64,000 bases of DNA from Clostridium homopropionicum DSM 5847 (GTDB lineage: Bacteria; Bacillota; Clostridia; Clostridiales; Clostridiaceae): NCBI RefSeq assembly GCF_001263795.1, contig NZ_LHUR01000022.1, positions 1-64,000 on the forward strand. The letters run 5' to 3'. Below the pieces are notes generated by a model, which was given only the letters and a program-made list of their open reading frames with translations, had not been told where the DNA came from and searched no databases. Made by a program: the position numbers and the translations under genes. This document shows positions 8,517 through 16,600 of the stretch, piece after piece (the stretch's first letter is position 1; every line of letters starts with the position of its first letter).

Positions 8517-10433
8517 TTAGACGGTTTTCGTGTATTCCATAATTACGTAGCCAGTAAATGCTGTCCTGTCATTACCTGGTTCAACAACGATATTGGTTTT
8601 ATCTGCGTAGAGACCTATTTGTGATGCAAAGTTGTTGTACCTTGCAAGTGGTAATGGCAGAAAAACAGTCCCATTCGTTGCAAAGCCAGTTAAGCTGACA
8701 ACAGTATTGAGGTTTGCTATACCGTGGGCTACGCTTCCCGGGGTCGCGTTCGGGAGGGAACCAAGATTTATTTGTTTCCGATAAATGGTCTTCCCATCTA
8801 CCCATAGCCGCCCTGTGTTTTGCTCTGTTGTTGAGTAATCGGTAAATGAGGACGCCATTTTGACAGCTGTAATCGTACGGTCTGCAATCTTCGTACCAGT
8901 GACTGCTCCATTTGCAAGTCTTGCTGTAGTTATAGGTTCATTATTGATATTCAGCCAGTTCGCTTGACCAGATGGATTGTTGAATACGAAAACAGAAATC
9001 ACATAAAACGTCATGGTGTTGCGTGAAATAAAAAATCCCATCGCTCGCTGATATCCACTTCCCGTGTTGTCCCCACTGTGCTTTATCAGAAACACATGAC
9101 CATCGTCACTTGGTTGATCACTAAACTTGTTCCCACTCCATGAGGTAAAGTAAAAAGCCTCTCCCGGCATCATATTGTGTAAGGCATATTGACCGATAGA
9201 TATAGTACCCGCTCCAACATTTATTTCAAGCGCGGGAAGTTTTCCAAACAGATTATTTATGGTATCGGTTACGCTATCTCCTTGAATTTTAGGGTCTACC
9301 TCATTTAAGTCACCAAGAGCTTCTGTCACATTTCCTAGCGCCTCCGTCACCTCAGAAATACCGGTCGGAGCATAAATTGCCGTTTTAACCTCACTCATAT
9401 CGGAGCGAATTTTCTGTGCTATTGTTAACTCAGCTTTTCCAAACACTACACTGATACTCTGACCGTCTGCATCATAGGTTTCTTCGACTTCAGTGATGCG
9501 TGTTGTCATGGATATACCCCATTCCTTGGAAATGACTTTAACGGTCTGACCAAGGTCGAAGTCTGTCTTGTATGTTAAATTGCCGTGGGGATTAACTGAT
9601 GTATCGAAGGAATAACGTATTGCCTGCTCGCTTAGCTTACTTTGACCCCGAAAAATCAGTGTGTCGATGTAGTCTGCTCCGAAATCGTCCTCACGCAGGT
9701 CTTTGGCATCCACAAAGATTTCGTGCCGTGTCTCTCCAGAACCACTTGTAATGGCAACAAATGTCCGATCTGCACCTTCGCCTTCGCCGCCGACGAGCGC
9801 GGTATTGGCATAGTCAGCAGCGCTTATTGTATAAATTTGTTCAATTAAATTCTCATACCCCTTGGAGAATACCGCTTGTGACTCAGTGCCCATATACAAC
9901 GTTACCGTAAAAACCCCTGACGCAGGAGTAAACATGGTCTTGATACCAACATCTGAAACCCCGCATAGGTCCGTCACCACATCCATCAAGTTCCGGTATG
10001 ATACCTGTGTACTGATGGGCACACTCAGGTTTGGAGATGAAAAGGATATATCAGTGATCTTTCTTGCTGTATCAGAGGGATTGATGAGATTATTATTTAT
10101 GAGCTGCTCTACACAGGCAGACAGGTCGCCTGACAGTATCTCCGTTTGCCATACAATACGCCTTGCAAGAAGGGACGTGACAAAGCGGCCACTTGCAGTG
10201 ATAAATTCCTGCTCGGTTTGGGATAGTTCCAGGTGCTCAATGATACCGGCTTCCTCATCGTCGTTCTTCCAAATGATATTACCCTCTTTAAGGAGATCCG
10301 CATTCTCTTGTGTGGCTATGGCTTTTATCTCAAAGGAGCCGCACTGTGAGTATCGCCTCGTCCATCGCAGATACTCAAAAGATTCCACGATGCCCTCAAG
10401 CTCTCTATTTGAATTGTAGATATACAGTTCCAT
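8517..10433 (-). CDS. Tail protein, ReqiPepy6 Gp37-like (tail hub/spike)
   Basis: A 638-residue tail protein. The first 350 residues (ELYIYNSNRELEGIVESFEYLRWTRRYSQCGSFEIKA, then ASGRFVTSLLARRIVW) are typical of the siphovirus ReqiPepy6 Gp37-like family, a gp27-like hub that follows the distal tail protein. The C-terminal 280 residues are Gly/Thr-rich beta sequence (LPNATPGSVAHGIANLNTVVSL...EYTKTV) resembling host-binding domains of Firmicute phage tips. It starts three bases after the distal tail protein ends. No peptidase motif is visible. Confidence 0.83.
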   Translation of the reverse strand: MELYIYNSNRELEGIVESFEYLRWTRRYSQCGSFEIKAIATQENADLLKEGNIIWKNDDEEAGIIEHLELSQTEQEFITASGRFVTSLLARRIVWQTEILSGDLSACVEQLINNNLINPSDTARKITDISFSSPNLSVPISTQVSYRNLMDVVTDLCGVSDVGIKTMFTPASGVFTVTLYMGTESQAVFSKGYENLIEQIYTISAADYANTALVGGEGEGADRTFVAITSGSGETRHEIFVDAKDLREDDFGADYIDTLIFRGQSKLSEQAIRYSFDTSVNPHGNLTYKTDFDLGQTVKVISKEWGISMTTRITEVEETYDADGQSISVVFGKAELTIAQKIRSDMSEVKTAIYAPTGISEVTEALGNVTEALGDLNEVDPKIQGDSVTDTINNLFGKLPALEINVGAGTISIGQYALHNMMPGEAFYFTSWSGNKFSDQPSDDGHVFLIKHSGDNTGSGYQRAMGFFISRNTMTFYVISVFVFNNPSGQANWLNINNEPITTARLANGAVTGTKIADRTITAVKMASSFTDYSTTEQNTGRLWVDGKTIYRKQINLGSLPNATPGSVAHGIANLNTVVSLTGFATNGTVFLPLPLARYNNFASQIGLYADKTNIVVEPGNDRTAFTGYVIMEYTKTV

Positions 10434-10435
10434 GG

Positions 10436-11287
10436 TTACACCCCCAGAAATTGTGGACGAAAGTAAATGCTAACCTCCAGCAGATCCATATTGACTGAAG
10501 CATCGTAGCGAAGTGTGTTAATACCTGCTGCAAGCTGAAAGAACACAGAATTGGTGTCTAACAGTGAAAAAGCGTTAGTTTGGGTCATTCCATCAACTCT
10601 GACTACACGTTTGCCAGCGAAATGGGTATATACTCGAAGCTCATCCCCTGCATTCATCGTCGTGAGAAGCCGGATGAATTCACCGGTGTCTATGTTTAAG
10701 AGTTCCGGGTTCGTTACTGTACCTAGCGCTCGAAATACAATTTCACATCCACAGGATACATCACCGATATTTTCCACGGTAATGATCTGGCTTGGCTGAC
10801 GCATTCCAAATTCCATACCACTCGTTGGTATCTCCAGTTCAAACTCTAACAGTGGTATCCATGACGCCAGTTCCTCTCTCACCTCCTCCAAGGTCTCAAA
10901 GAAAGGTGATGGGCAGAGTAGGCTGACAAAGAAATTGGGTACCCGTTGCCGATTGGAAACGGCAAACCCTGCCTCCTCAACCACACAGGAAATCTGTCGC
11001 CCTCGATACTGAAGCGTCCCAAGTAGCTTTGGACTAAATATCTGAAGGAAGCGCTGTCTCCGCACATAGGCCTCGTCAGGAGTACCAGCAACAACCGTAC
11101 CTTCTAGCGTGATGTTTCGCATATCTAGTGTAGATGAGATATAAAAAGCGCCGTCTTGGTCAGGCGCCTTAAAAGTGTTAACGGTTTGTCGTATGTTCCC
11201 AGTCCCGTCTATCTTAGTAAGAAAGTACGGACGGCTTTGTCTGAGAGTAATACTCTCTCCATCTGCATTAATATAGGTTAGTTCCAT
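10436..11287 (-). CDS. Distal tail protein (Dit-like)
   Basis: A 283-residue phage tail-family protein (Dit type) joining the tail tube to the baseplate. It begins MELTYINADGESITLRQSRPYFLTKIDG. The middle has the conserved run RNITLEGTVVAGTPDEAYVRRQRFLQIFSPKLLGTL with the RQISCVVEEAGF region. A galectin-like C-terminal half starts near ELEIPTSGMEFG. The ATG at 11287 is chosen because AAAGGAGGT lies 6 bases upstream. It lies between the tape measure and the Gp37-like hub, the normal position for Dit. Confidence 0.87.
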   Translation of the reverse strand: MELTYINADGESITLRQSRPYFLTKIDGTGNIRQTVNTFKAPDQDGAFYISSTLDMRNITLEGTVVAGTPDEAYVRRQRFLQIFSPKLLGTLQYRGRQISCVVEEAGFAVSNRQRVPNFFVSLLCPSPFFETLEEVREELASWIPLLEFELEIPTSGMEFGMRQPSQIITVENIGDVSCGCEIVFRALGTVTNPELLNIDTGEFIRLLTTMNAGDELRVYTHFAGKRVVRVDGMTQTNAFSLLDTNSVFFQLAAGINTLRYDASVNMDLLEVSIYFRPQFLGV

Positions 11288-11300
11288 GGCCGTACCTCCT

Positions 11301-13721
11301 TTATAATTCAAGTGCTAGTTTACGGGACAGATTTTTAAACTCCCGTGCTATTTCTTTTTCTGATAAAGCCTTAGGTGACACCACCGAGATATTCTGAGTA
11401 ATACTTGTACCGGTGGCTCCGCCTTGCCCGGATAAACCTCTGTAATTCCAATCAAAACTTGTTGGTACTGCATTTTGCATATCCCTAGTAACTGTTGACA
11501 TTGCGTCCTCAAAACCAACACCGATGCCTTCGCCCATATTCTGGCCAATTCCTGCAAATAGAGTTGAAGGGGAACGGATACCGAAGAAGTCCTTAATCTT
11601 CGATACAACATTTCCGAAAAATCCAGAGATTTTACTCCATAGCCATGCGCCTGCGTCCGAAATACCCTTCCACAATCCTCTAATCAGATTACCGCCCACT
11701 TGAGACATTTGGCTTATATACCCGGTAAAAGCTCTAACCAGTCCTGAGATGATTTGTGGAACTGCCTTAACAATCTCCACGATTATCCTTGGAAGGTTTG
11801 CAATCAATGCCACAAACAGCTGAACACCTGCCAAAATAATCTTATCGATATTTCCTACAATAGCGTTTACCACTGAGGTAATAATCTTTGGAATCGCACC
11901 TACAACAGTAGTAATAATCTGTGGAAGTGCTTGTATCAGCGATATCAAAAGCCGGATTCCTGCATCAATAATCATGGGAATCGACCCAATGACTGCACTA
12001 ATGATACTGTCGATAATTTGCGGAATTGCCTCAACAACTGCTGTAATAATAGTTGGCAACGCTGTAACCAATGAAGTCAATAATTGAATGCCCGCATCAA
12101 TGATCTGTGGAATAGATTCTATTAAAAAATCCACCACTGCTTCGATGATGGCAGGCAATGCAGAAACAAGCTGAGGTATTGCTTCCACTAATCCTTCCGC
12201 CAATCCAATAATCAACTGTAAAGCTGCATCCAGAATCAAAGGTAGGTTATCAATCAACCCTTTGACAATCTGAGTGACTGCAGAAACTGCTGCAGGTATG
12301 AGCTGGGGTAAAGCTATTCCAATACCCTCCACAAGTGCGGTTACCAGTTCTATTGCCGCATTTATGAGCAACGGAAGATTATCAATCAATGCTCCAACAA
12401 TCGTCATTACAGCATCCACTGCCGCTGGAATTAGTTCAGGTAATAGGTTTAGGAGTGTCTCCAACACCTGGGTGAACAGGCCCGTGACAGTTTCCAGCAA
12501 CAGGGGAAGCAGGTCGCCCACTGCAGTTAATATAGCATCGAACGCAGGTGGGAGTGCGGTTACGATGTTTTCCAAAACAGGAACAATGTTTTCAACGACT
12601 GAACGAAAAGCATCCACAAGATTTTCCGTCAGATTGGTCATGTCAGCATTGGCATTGCCGAGTCCAGCTGTAAAAGAACCAAGTGCAGCCTGTAACAATC
12701 CAATAGAACCGGAAATTGTCTGAGTTGACTCTCTTGCAAAATTTCCCGCGTACTGCTCCGTGTTCTCAAAAAACATCTGCATTGCAACTTCGGCTTTTTC
12801 CGCTTGTGTTGCAGTATTCCAAGTGAAATCCAGCCCCTTTGCGAGAGCGTAAGCTTCGATGTTTGTGGCGTTCATCGCAACACCCAAGTTATCCATCATC
12901 GTGAAATTACCTTTTGCCGCACCTGTGACAGCCTCCAATGCAGAGGACATATCTATTCCCATAACGGAGGCCATGTCTGCAGCACGTTGCATCGCTTTTT
13001 CGGTCAATTCAAGACTTTTACGCTGTTCGATACCCGAGCCTTGGAACAATGCACCCATTTTGTTGGCGGTCGCAAGATACTCACTTTGGGATACCCCCAG
13101 ATTTTTATAGGCTTCCTCACCGGTTTTCTGAATGGATGCAGCATATGCACCGAAAACCGCTTCAGAGCCACCCAGATTTTGTTCCAACTCTCCGAACTGC
13201 GTAACTACCTCTTTACCTAGCTTTATAGCAGCGGCTCCAGCTGCAACTACAACCGCCCCCATTGCTACACCGATGCCCTTAAGTACACCGCCAAGCTTTT
13301 CAAACTTACCGCCAGTATCTTCTGCACTTTTGCCGGAATCATCTAATTCTTCACCGAGATTATCCGCTTCAATTGTGGACTCCTCAAGCTCTTGTTCCAT
13401 ACCATTGAGTTCTGCCTGAGCTCTATTTAGCTGAATCTGCCAATTCTGAGTACGTCGGTCATTTTCACCGAAAGAGGAGGCGGCATTATCAAGAGCAGCC
13501 CTAAGGGTGGCAATCTTGTCTTTTTGTGCGTCAATTTCTTTATTCAGAACCGCATTACGGGCAGTAACCGACTGGATGGATTTATCGTTTCTATCAAACT
13601 GACTGGTCACAAGGGCCATTTCACTACCAAGTACCTTAAATGTTTGATTGATTTCGGAAAGAGCCTTCTTAAACTCACGCTCGCCCTCAACGCCAATTTT
13701 TAACCCAAAATTATCTGCCAT
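11301..13721 (-). CDS. Tail tape measure protein
   Basis: An 806-residue protein that sets tail length. The N-terminal coiled coil (about 40-140: DKIATLRAALDNAASSFGENDRRTQ) is followed by a glycine/alanine hydrophobic stretch (VAMGAVVVAAGAAAIKLGKEV). At about 360-690 comes a long array of hydrophobic helical repeats with a period near 37 residues (LIPAAVDAVMTIVGALIDNLPLLINAA and relatives). The C-terminus (IKDFFGIRSPSTLFAGIGQNMGEGIGVGFEDAM) is a motif common to Gram-positive tape measures. It directly follows the frameshifted chaperone gene. Confidence 0.93.
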   Translation of the reverse strand: MADNFGLKIGVEGEREFKKALSEINQTFKVLGSEMALVTSQFDRNDKSIQSVTARNAVLNKEIDAQKDKIATLRAALDNAASSFGENDRRTQNWQIQLNRAQAELNGMEQELEESTIEADNLGEELDDSGKSAEDTGGKFEKLGGVLKGIGVAMGAVVVAAGAAAIKLGKEVVTQFGELEQNLGGSEAVFGAYAASIQKTGEEAYKNLGVSQSEYLATANKMGALFQGSGIEQRKSLELTEKAMQRAADMASVMGIDMSSALEAVTGAAKGNFTMMDNLGVAMNATNIEAYALAKGLDFTWNTATQAEKAEVAMQMFFENTEQYAGNFARESTQTISGSIGLLQAALGSFTAGLGNANADMTNLTENLVDAFRSVVENIVPVLENIVTALPPAFDAILTAVGDLLPLLLETVTGLFTQVLETLLNLLPELIPAAVDAVMTIVGALIDNLPLLINAAIELVTALVEGIGIALPQLIPAAVSAVTQIVKGLIDNLPLILDAALQLIIGLAEGLVEAIPQLVSALPAIIEAVVDFLIESIPQIIDAGIQLLTSLVTALPTIITAVVEAIPQIIDSIISAVIGSIPMIIDAGIRLLISLIQALPQIITTVVGAIPKIITSVVNAIVGNIDKIILAGVQLFVALIANLPRIIVEIVKAVPQIISGLVRAFTGYISQMSQVGGNLIRGLWKGISDAGAWLWSKISGFFGNVVSKIKDFFGIRSPSTLFAGIGQNMGEGIGVGFEDAMSTVTRDMQNAVPTSFDWNYRGLSGQGGATGTSITQNISVVSPKALSEKEIAREFKNLSRKLALEL

Positions 13722-13735
13722 ACCTTCACCTCCTC

Positions 13736-14310
13736 CTAAATACCCGGTGGGATAATATCATCAATCGTTCGAATCTTCTTTGGCTTTTCAATGCCATGCC
13801 ACTGCTTGTGGCAGGCCCATAAATCAAAAAACAGTCCGATTGGCATAAGCCAGAATTCCTCTGCATTCATGCCCATCTGAACTGTTCCATAGTAAAGAAG
13901 CCGGGTAAAGACTTCAGCGTCCGTTACCCGACTTCCACGTTTTTTGGATTTTCTTCCTCACTTTCCACGTTGCGATTCGTACCTTTGAACATTGCATCAG
14001 TAATTGCACTTTTATACGCCGCCAAGTCAAGCGGTGAGGTAAGAAGCTCCACTTCTTCCTCGGTAAGCAGCTCCTCAGGTGTGTTCTTATTTTTCAGGTT
14101 ACGAATCAAGATGGACTGGTTTGCAAGCAGTGTTATCAACCATACAATTTCGTCCAGTGCCATCTCGAAGTTTTCTGATTTCATCAATTTTTCTCCGAGA
14201 TTTTCAAGTCCCCCGTACCGATTTGCAATCGCTTTAGTGGCTCTTGTAGTGAGTATCAGTTCAAAATCTTTACCGCCGATGTTAATAGTGGCACTTCTCT
14301 CATTATCCAT
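13736..14310 (-). CDS. Tail assembly chaperone, long -1 frameshift product (gpGT-like)
   Basis: If ribosomes slip back one base at A AAA AAC (13945-13939), the short chaperone is extended. After ENPKN the product continues RGSRVTDAEVFTRLLYYG and ends near DDIIPPGI at a TAG (13736). It therefore adds about 68 residues to a 124-residue head. The extension includes NAEEFWLMPIGLFFDLWACHKQW, which resembles the T part of gpGT-type fusions. The extension has no start codon or ribosome site of its own. The tape measure starts 15 bases later. In lambda and many siphoviruses the G/GT ratio controls tail assembly around the tape measure. Confidence 0.82.
13924..14310 (-). CDS. Tail assembly chaperone, short product (gpG-like)
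   Basis: A 128-residue protein (MDNERSATINIGGKDFELILTTRATKAIANRYGGLENLGEKL...), the usual gpG-like chaperone between the major tail protein and the tape measure. The DFEL..TTRATKAIANRYGGLENLG block is the recognisable core. The C-terminal tail is acidic. The ATG at 14310 has GGGGAAA just upstream; the longer frame would overlap the major tail gene. Normal termination is a TAA four codons after the slippery site. Confidence 0.85.
   Translation of the reverse strand: MDNERSATINIGGKDFELILTTRATKAIANRYGGLENLGEKLMKSENFEMALDEIVWLITLLANQSILIRNLKNKNTPEELLTEEEVELLTSPLDLAAYKSAITDAMFKGTNRNVESEEENPKNVEVG
13939..13945 (-). promoter_or_regulatory. Programmed -1 frameshift slippery heptamer
   Basis: The minus strand reads A AAA AAC in the X XXY YYZ register of the chaperone gene, four codons before its stop. 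The -1 frame is open from here for 68 codons and encodes the conserved T-type segment. Both the heptamer and its register are canonical. Confidence 0.85.
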
Positions 14311-14321
14311 CTTTTCCCCTC

Positions 14322-14912
14322 CTATGGTTCCGGTGTATAGACCGGTTCGTAAACTTGGGTAAACCAACCGGTGATGGTGGTCGATGAAACACCTGGATCA
14401 CCTTCTGTGACCTCCGCTTTCCACGGGTGCTTGCCCAAGCCATCCAGCTTATTCCTGCGCATAACCGTTCCCTCAATAGTAGGTGTGGAAAAGGTAATAG
14501 AATCCGCCTTAGTCTGCAGGTTGGTTTCAGGCAGACCGAACTTTACGCGGTATAGCCAGAAATATCTGTATGTTCCGTTTGCCTTCTGTGCACGAAATCC
14601 CACTGCAACAGGTGTACTCACATTCTCACTTGCGGAAATCAATACCCCGTTATCATCAGTAGAGGCACCAGTTAAATCCGCTGCCACTGTAGGGCCAATG
14701 TCGTCCATACCGAGGGTAAGTGTACCGCTATTAAAGTCTTTCACTACCTCGGCGGCACCATCATCAGCATACAGAATCGCTTCTACTAGCTCTACCGAGA
14801 GTTCGGCAGTGATGGCTTTTGCAAGTACCGCAGGTACAGCGTAGGTTTCCTCGCCGTTAGCGTCCTCGGTTATTTTTGAATAGTACAGTCTATCAAGACC
14901 GATAGTTGCCAT
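14322..14912 (-). CDS. Major tail protein
   Basis: A 196-residue tail tube subunit (MATIGLDRLYYSKITEDANGEETY, then AITAELSVELVEAILYADDGAAEVVKDF). This matches the phi13-type major tail family of Firmicute siphoviruses. DDNGVLISASENVSTPVAVGFRAQKANGTYRYFWLYRVKF is its typical second half. There is no added Ig-like domain. The gene precedes the tail chaperone and has a good AGGAGG site. Confidence 0.87.
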   Translation of the reverse strand: MATIGLDRLYYSKITEDANGEETYAVPAVLAKAITAELSVELVEAILYADDGAAEVVKDFNSGTLTLGMDDIGPTVAADLTGASTDDNGVLISASENVSTPVAVGFRAQKANGTYRYFWLYRVKFGLPETNLQTKADSITFSTPTIEGTVMRRNKLDGLGKHPWKAEVTEGDPGVSSTTITGWFTQVYEPVYTPEP

Positions 14913-14915
14913 ATG

Positions 14916-15257
14916 TTATTCCTCCAATCCATAATTTTTCGCCACATCAATGGCATAATGGTGATATCCAGTATCATCCTCGTGTCCGATATATCGACGT
15001 TCAGTCACTGTGAAATCAGCATTTAATAAAGCTGTTGTGATCTGTCTTTTCCTTTCTAAGTAGTTATTCTTTGAAAACAGCGATAGCCGTGCTTCTTGTA
15101 CATCAAAGCCGGGACGGTTATCCGCATGGACTTCAAAGATGTCTGAAAGCGGGATTATCACAACATACTCATCCGGCGCTAAACCAGAAAAAACCCCGGT
15201 TTCCACGGGGATCGGTATAGCAGTTATGAGAGTATTTAGTTCCTCCAAAATATTCAT
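14916..15257 (-). CDS. Tail completion/terminator-like protein
   Basis: A 113-residue protein (MNILEELNTLITAIPIPVETGVFSGLAPDEYVVIIPLSD). The PDEYVVIIPL and NYLERKRQITTALLNADFTVTERRYIGHEDDTGYHHYAIDV segments fit the small head-tail joining or tail terminator proteins encoded just before major tail genes. The ATG at 15257 is preferred; the gene overlaps the HK97 gp10-like gene by four bases. Family membership rests mainly on gene order. Confidence 0.7.
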   Translation of the reverse strand: MNILEELNTLITAIPIPVETGVFSGLAPDEYVVIIPLSDIFEVHADNRPGFDVQEARLSLFSKNNYLERKRQITTALLNADFTVTERRYIGHEDDTGYHHYAIDVAKNYGLEE

Positions 15258-15685
15258 ATCTTGTCGATCTCCTCCTCCAACTTGGCGACCATCGCGTTGA
15301 TGCAAGGCTTTCTGGAGGCAGTTCTCGCAGGTTTCAGAAAAGGTTTTGCAGGCTGACCATGCTTGCCATATTCAATGATAGTAGCAATTTTAGCATTGCT
15401 CTCACCATCAGAACGTGGTTCTGAGAAACCTACTTTCACATTAAAGTTACCGTCTCTATCCTGTTTTGCATCCGAAAGACCCAGTGAAGATAATAGCTCG
15501 CCTGTACTTCTGGAGGGATATTTCGTATTCTTACCGACCACATCACTCAGATTCCCTTTGACTTTATCCAACACCACTGACCCACCAACTTCCAATACCT
15601 TAGGGAGAATAACATCAGTCTGATCAGCTAACCGGGATACCTTCAATAGGAATTCCTCTGGCATCTTCATATTGGCTTTTGCCAT
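15254..15685 (-). CDS. HK97 gp10-like head-tail joining protein
   Basis: A 143-residue basic protein with an N-terminal helix (EEFLLKVSRLADQTDVILPKVLEVGGSVVLDKVKGNL), the RSTGELLSSLGLS motif and the C-terminal HGQPAKPFLKPARTASRKP signature. The last two are hallmarks of the HK97 gp10 family at the neck. The ATG at 15685 follows GAGGTG by 7 bases. It sits between the head-closure protein and the tail terminator in a tightly packed morphogenesis operon. Confidence 0.85.
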   Translation of the reverse strand: MAKANMKMPEEFLLKVSRLADQTDVILPKVLEVGGSVVLDKVKGNLSDVVGKNTKYPSRSTGELLSSLGLSDAKQDRDGNFNVKVGFSEPRSDGESNAKIATIIEYGKHGQPAKPFLKPARTASRKPCINAMVAKLEEEIDKI

Positions 15686-15690
15686 ATCCA

Positions 15691-16026
15691 TCACCTCACA
15701 GTTGGCTCCAGCTTTTCCGTTAAAACCTCAACATACATTCCACGACCTCTTACATCCTCTACACTTAAAATCTGATACCTGCCATCTTCGCAAACTATGA
15801 TCATTTCCGTTGTGACATTAAGTCCAGAGATTTTCCTAAACCTAAACAGTGAAGATGCAGAAGAAAATGACGCCATATTGGTCCATCGCTCACTGCCATG
15901 CCGGTCTTCTTTATAGGCACGTACACTAGCAAGTATGTTATCTCCCTTTGTCGCGAAACCTTCCTCATCCTTGATTGGAATTGTGCTGATGATATCAATA
16001 AAGGTATTCATCTTACCGAAGCTCAT
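15691..16026 (-). CDS. Head-tail adaptor / head closure protein
   Basis: A 111-residue protein (MSFGKMNTFIDIISTIPIKDEEGFATKGDNILASVRAYKEDRHGSERW). The D.EGF.T......A.VRAY.E.RHGSE.W pattern and the RYQILSVEDVRGRGMYVEVLTE end are characteristic of SPP1 gp16-like / HK97 gp9-like head closure proteins. The ATG at 16026 overlaps the connector stop, showing translational coupling. Confidence 0.87.
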   Translation of the reverse strand: MSFGKMNTFIDIISTIPIKDEEGFATKGDNILASVRAYKEDRHGSERWTNMASFSSASSLFRFRKISGLNVTTEMIIVCEDGRYQILSVEDVRGRGMYVEVLTEKLEPTVR

Positions 16027-16027
16027 A

Positions 16028-16348
16028 TCAAACACCCCACTCTCGGTCAAGACGAAGTAGTAAGTTCACAGTATTCCAAACTTGCTGACCTGCCTGTACG
16101 CTATCAGCGAAGAAACCTGCTGTCGAGCCATCCCTACTTTCATAGAAATGACTCGACAACATGATCACTGCTTGTTCTGTTGTAGGAGGCATGGCATGGG
16201 TTTCATAATGATCTTCAGGAACATGCTGATAACTCTGTGCATATGAAACTGCAGCGTTGATGAATCCGATAAGGAGAACATCGTCCTGGTCATGCGTTAA
16301 GATTAAGTTCGCCTTGACTTTCGGCAAGAGATTATCTGCTACTGCCAT
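16028..16348 (-). CDS. Head-tail connector (gp6-like)
   Basis: A 106-residue mostly helical protein (KVKANLILTHDQDDVLLIGFINAAVSYAQSYQH...TTEQAVIMLSSHFYESRDGS...VWNTVNLLLRLDREWGV). The DD.LL..FI.AA..YA.SY pattern, AVIMLSSHFYE and the final LLRLDREW identify the gp6-like connector family that docks under the portal. It ends directly at the head closure gene. Confidence 0.9.
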   Translation of the reverse strand: MAVADNLLPKVKANLILTHDQDDVLLIGFINAAVSYAQSYQHVPEDHYETHAMPPTTEQAVIMLSSHFYESRDGSTAGFFADSVQAGQQVWNTVNLLLRLDREWGV

Positions 16349-16375
16349 ACTGTGAGCCTCCTTTTATATTCCACC

Positions 16376-16588
16376 TTAATCAGCCTCCATAAGTCCCGCC
16401 GCTTTTAATTTGGAAAGCAGGGCATTAAAGTCTGCGACCAGACCGGCGATATCTGTAGCAGTACTGTCCGCCTGGTTTTCAGCAACCGGGAGCCCTGTTA
16501 CTGAAGCTCCCGATAAGATTTCCATCGTTCCACCTATTACCAACTTCTCGCCGCCCTGTTCCATGTAGTTCTTCGTGTTATAACTCAT
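16376..16588 (-). CDS. Head fibre-like protein
   Basis: A 70-residue protein (SYNTKNYMEQGGEKLVIGGTMEILSGASVTGLPVAENQADSTATDIAGLVADFNALLSKLKAAGLM). The YMEQGG...VIGGTLE...GA.VTGLP pattern and the C-terminal helix match the short head-fibre proteins encoded just after many Firmicute capsid genes. These probably decorate the capsid. It lies 12 bases after the capsid gene and shares its transcript. Confidence 0.8.
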   Translation of the reverse strand: MSYNTKNYMEQGGEKLVIGGTMEILSGASVTGLPVAENQADSTATDIAGLVADFNALLSKLKAAGLMEAD

Positions 16589-16600
16589 ATCGCACCTCCA

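Noticed and set aside
9862-10419. 185-codon plus-strand open frame
   Set aside because: Lies antisense to the Gp37-like tail protein, has no ribosome site and no recognisable domain; a shadow of the coding strand.
12274-12723. 149-codon plus-strand open frame in the tape measure region
   Set aside because: Antisense to the hydrophobic repeats of the tape measure gene; its Ser/Thr-rich composition reflects the repeats of the other strand.
14371-14844. 157-codon plus-strand open frame
   Set aside because: Fully antisense to the major tail protein, with no start signal.
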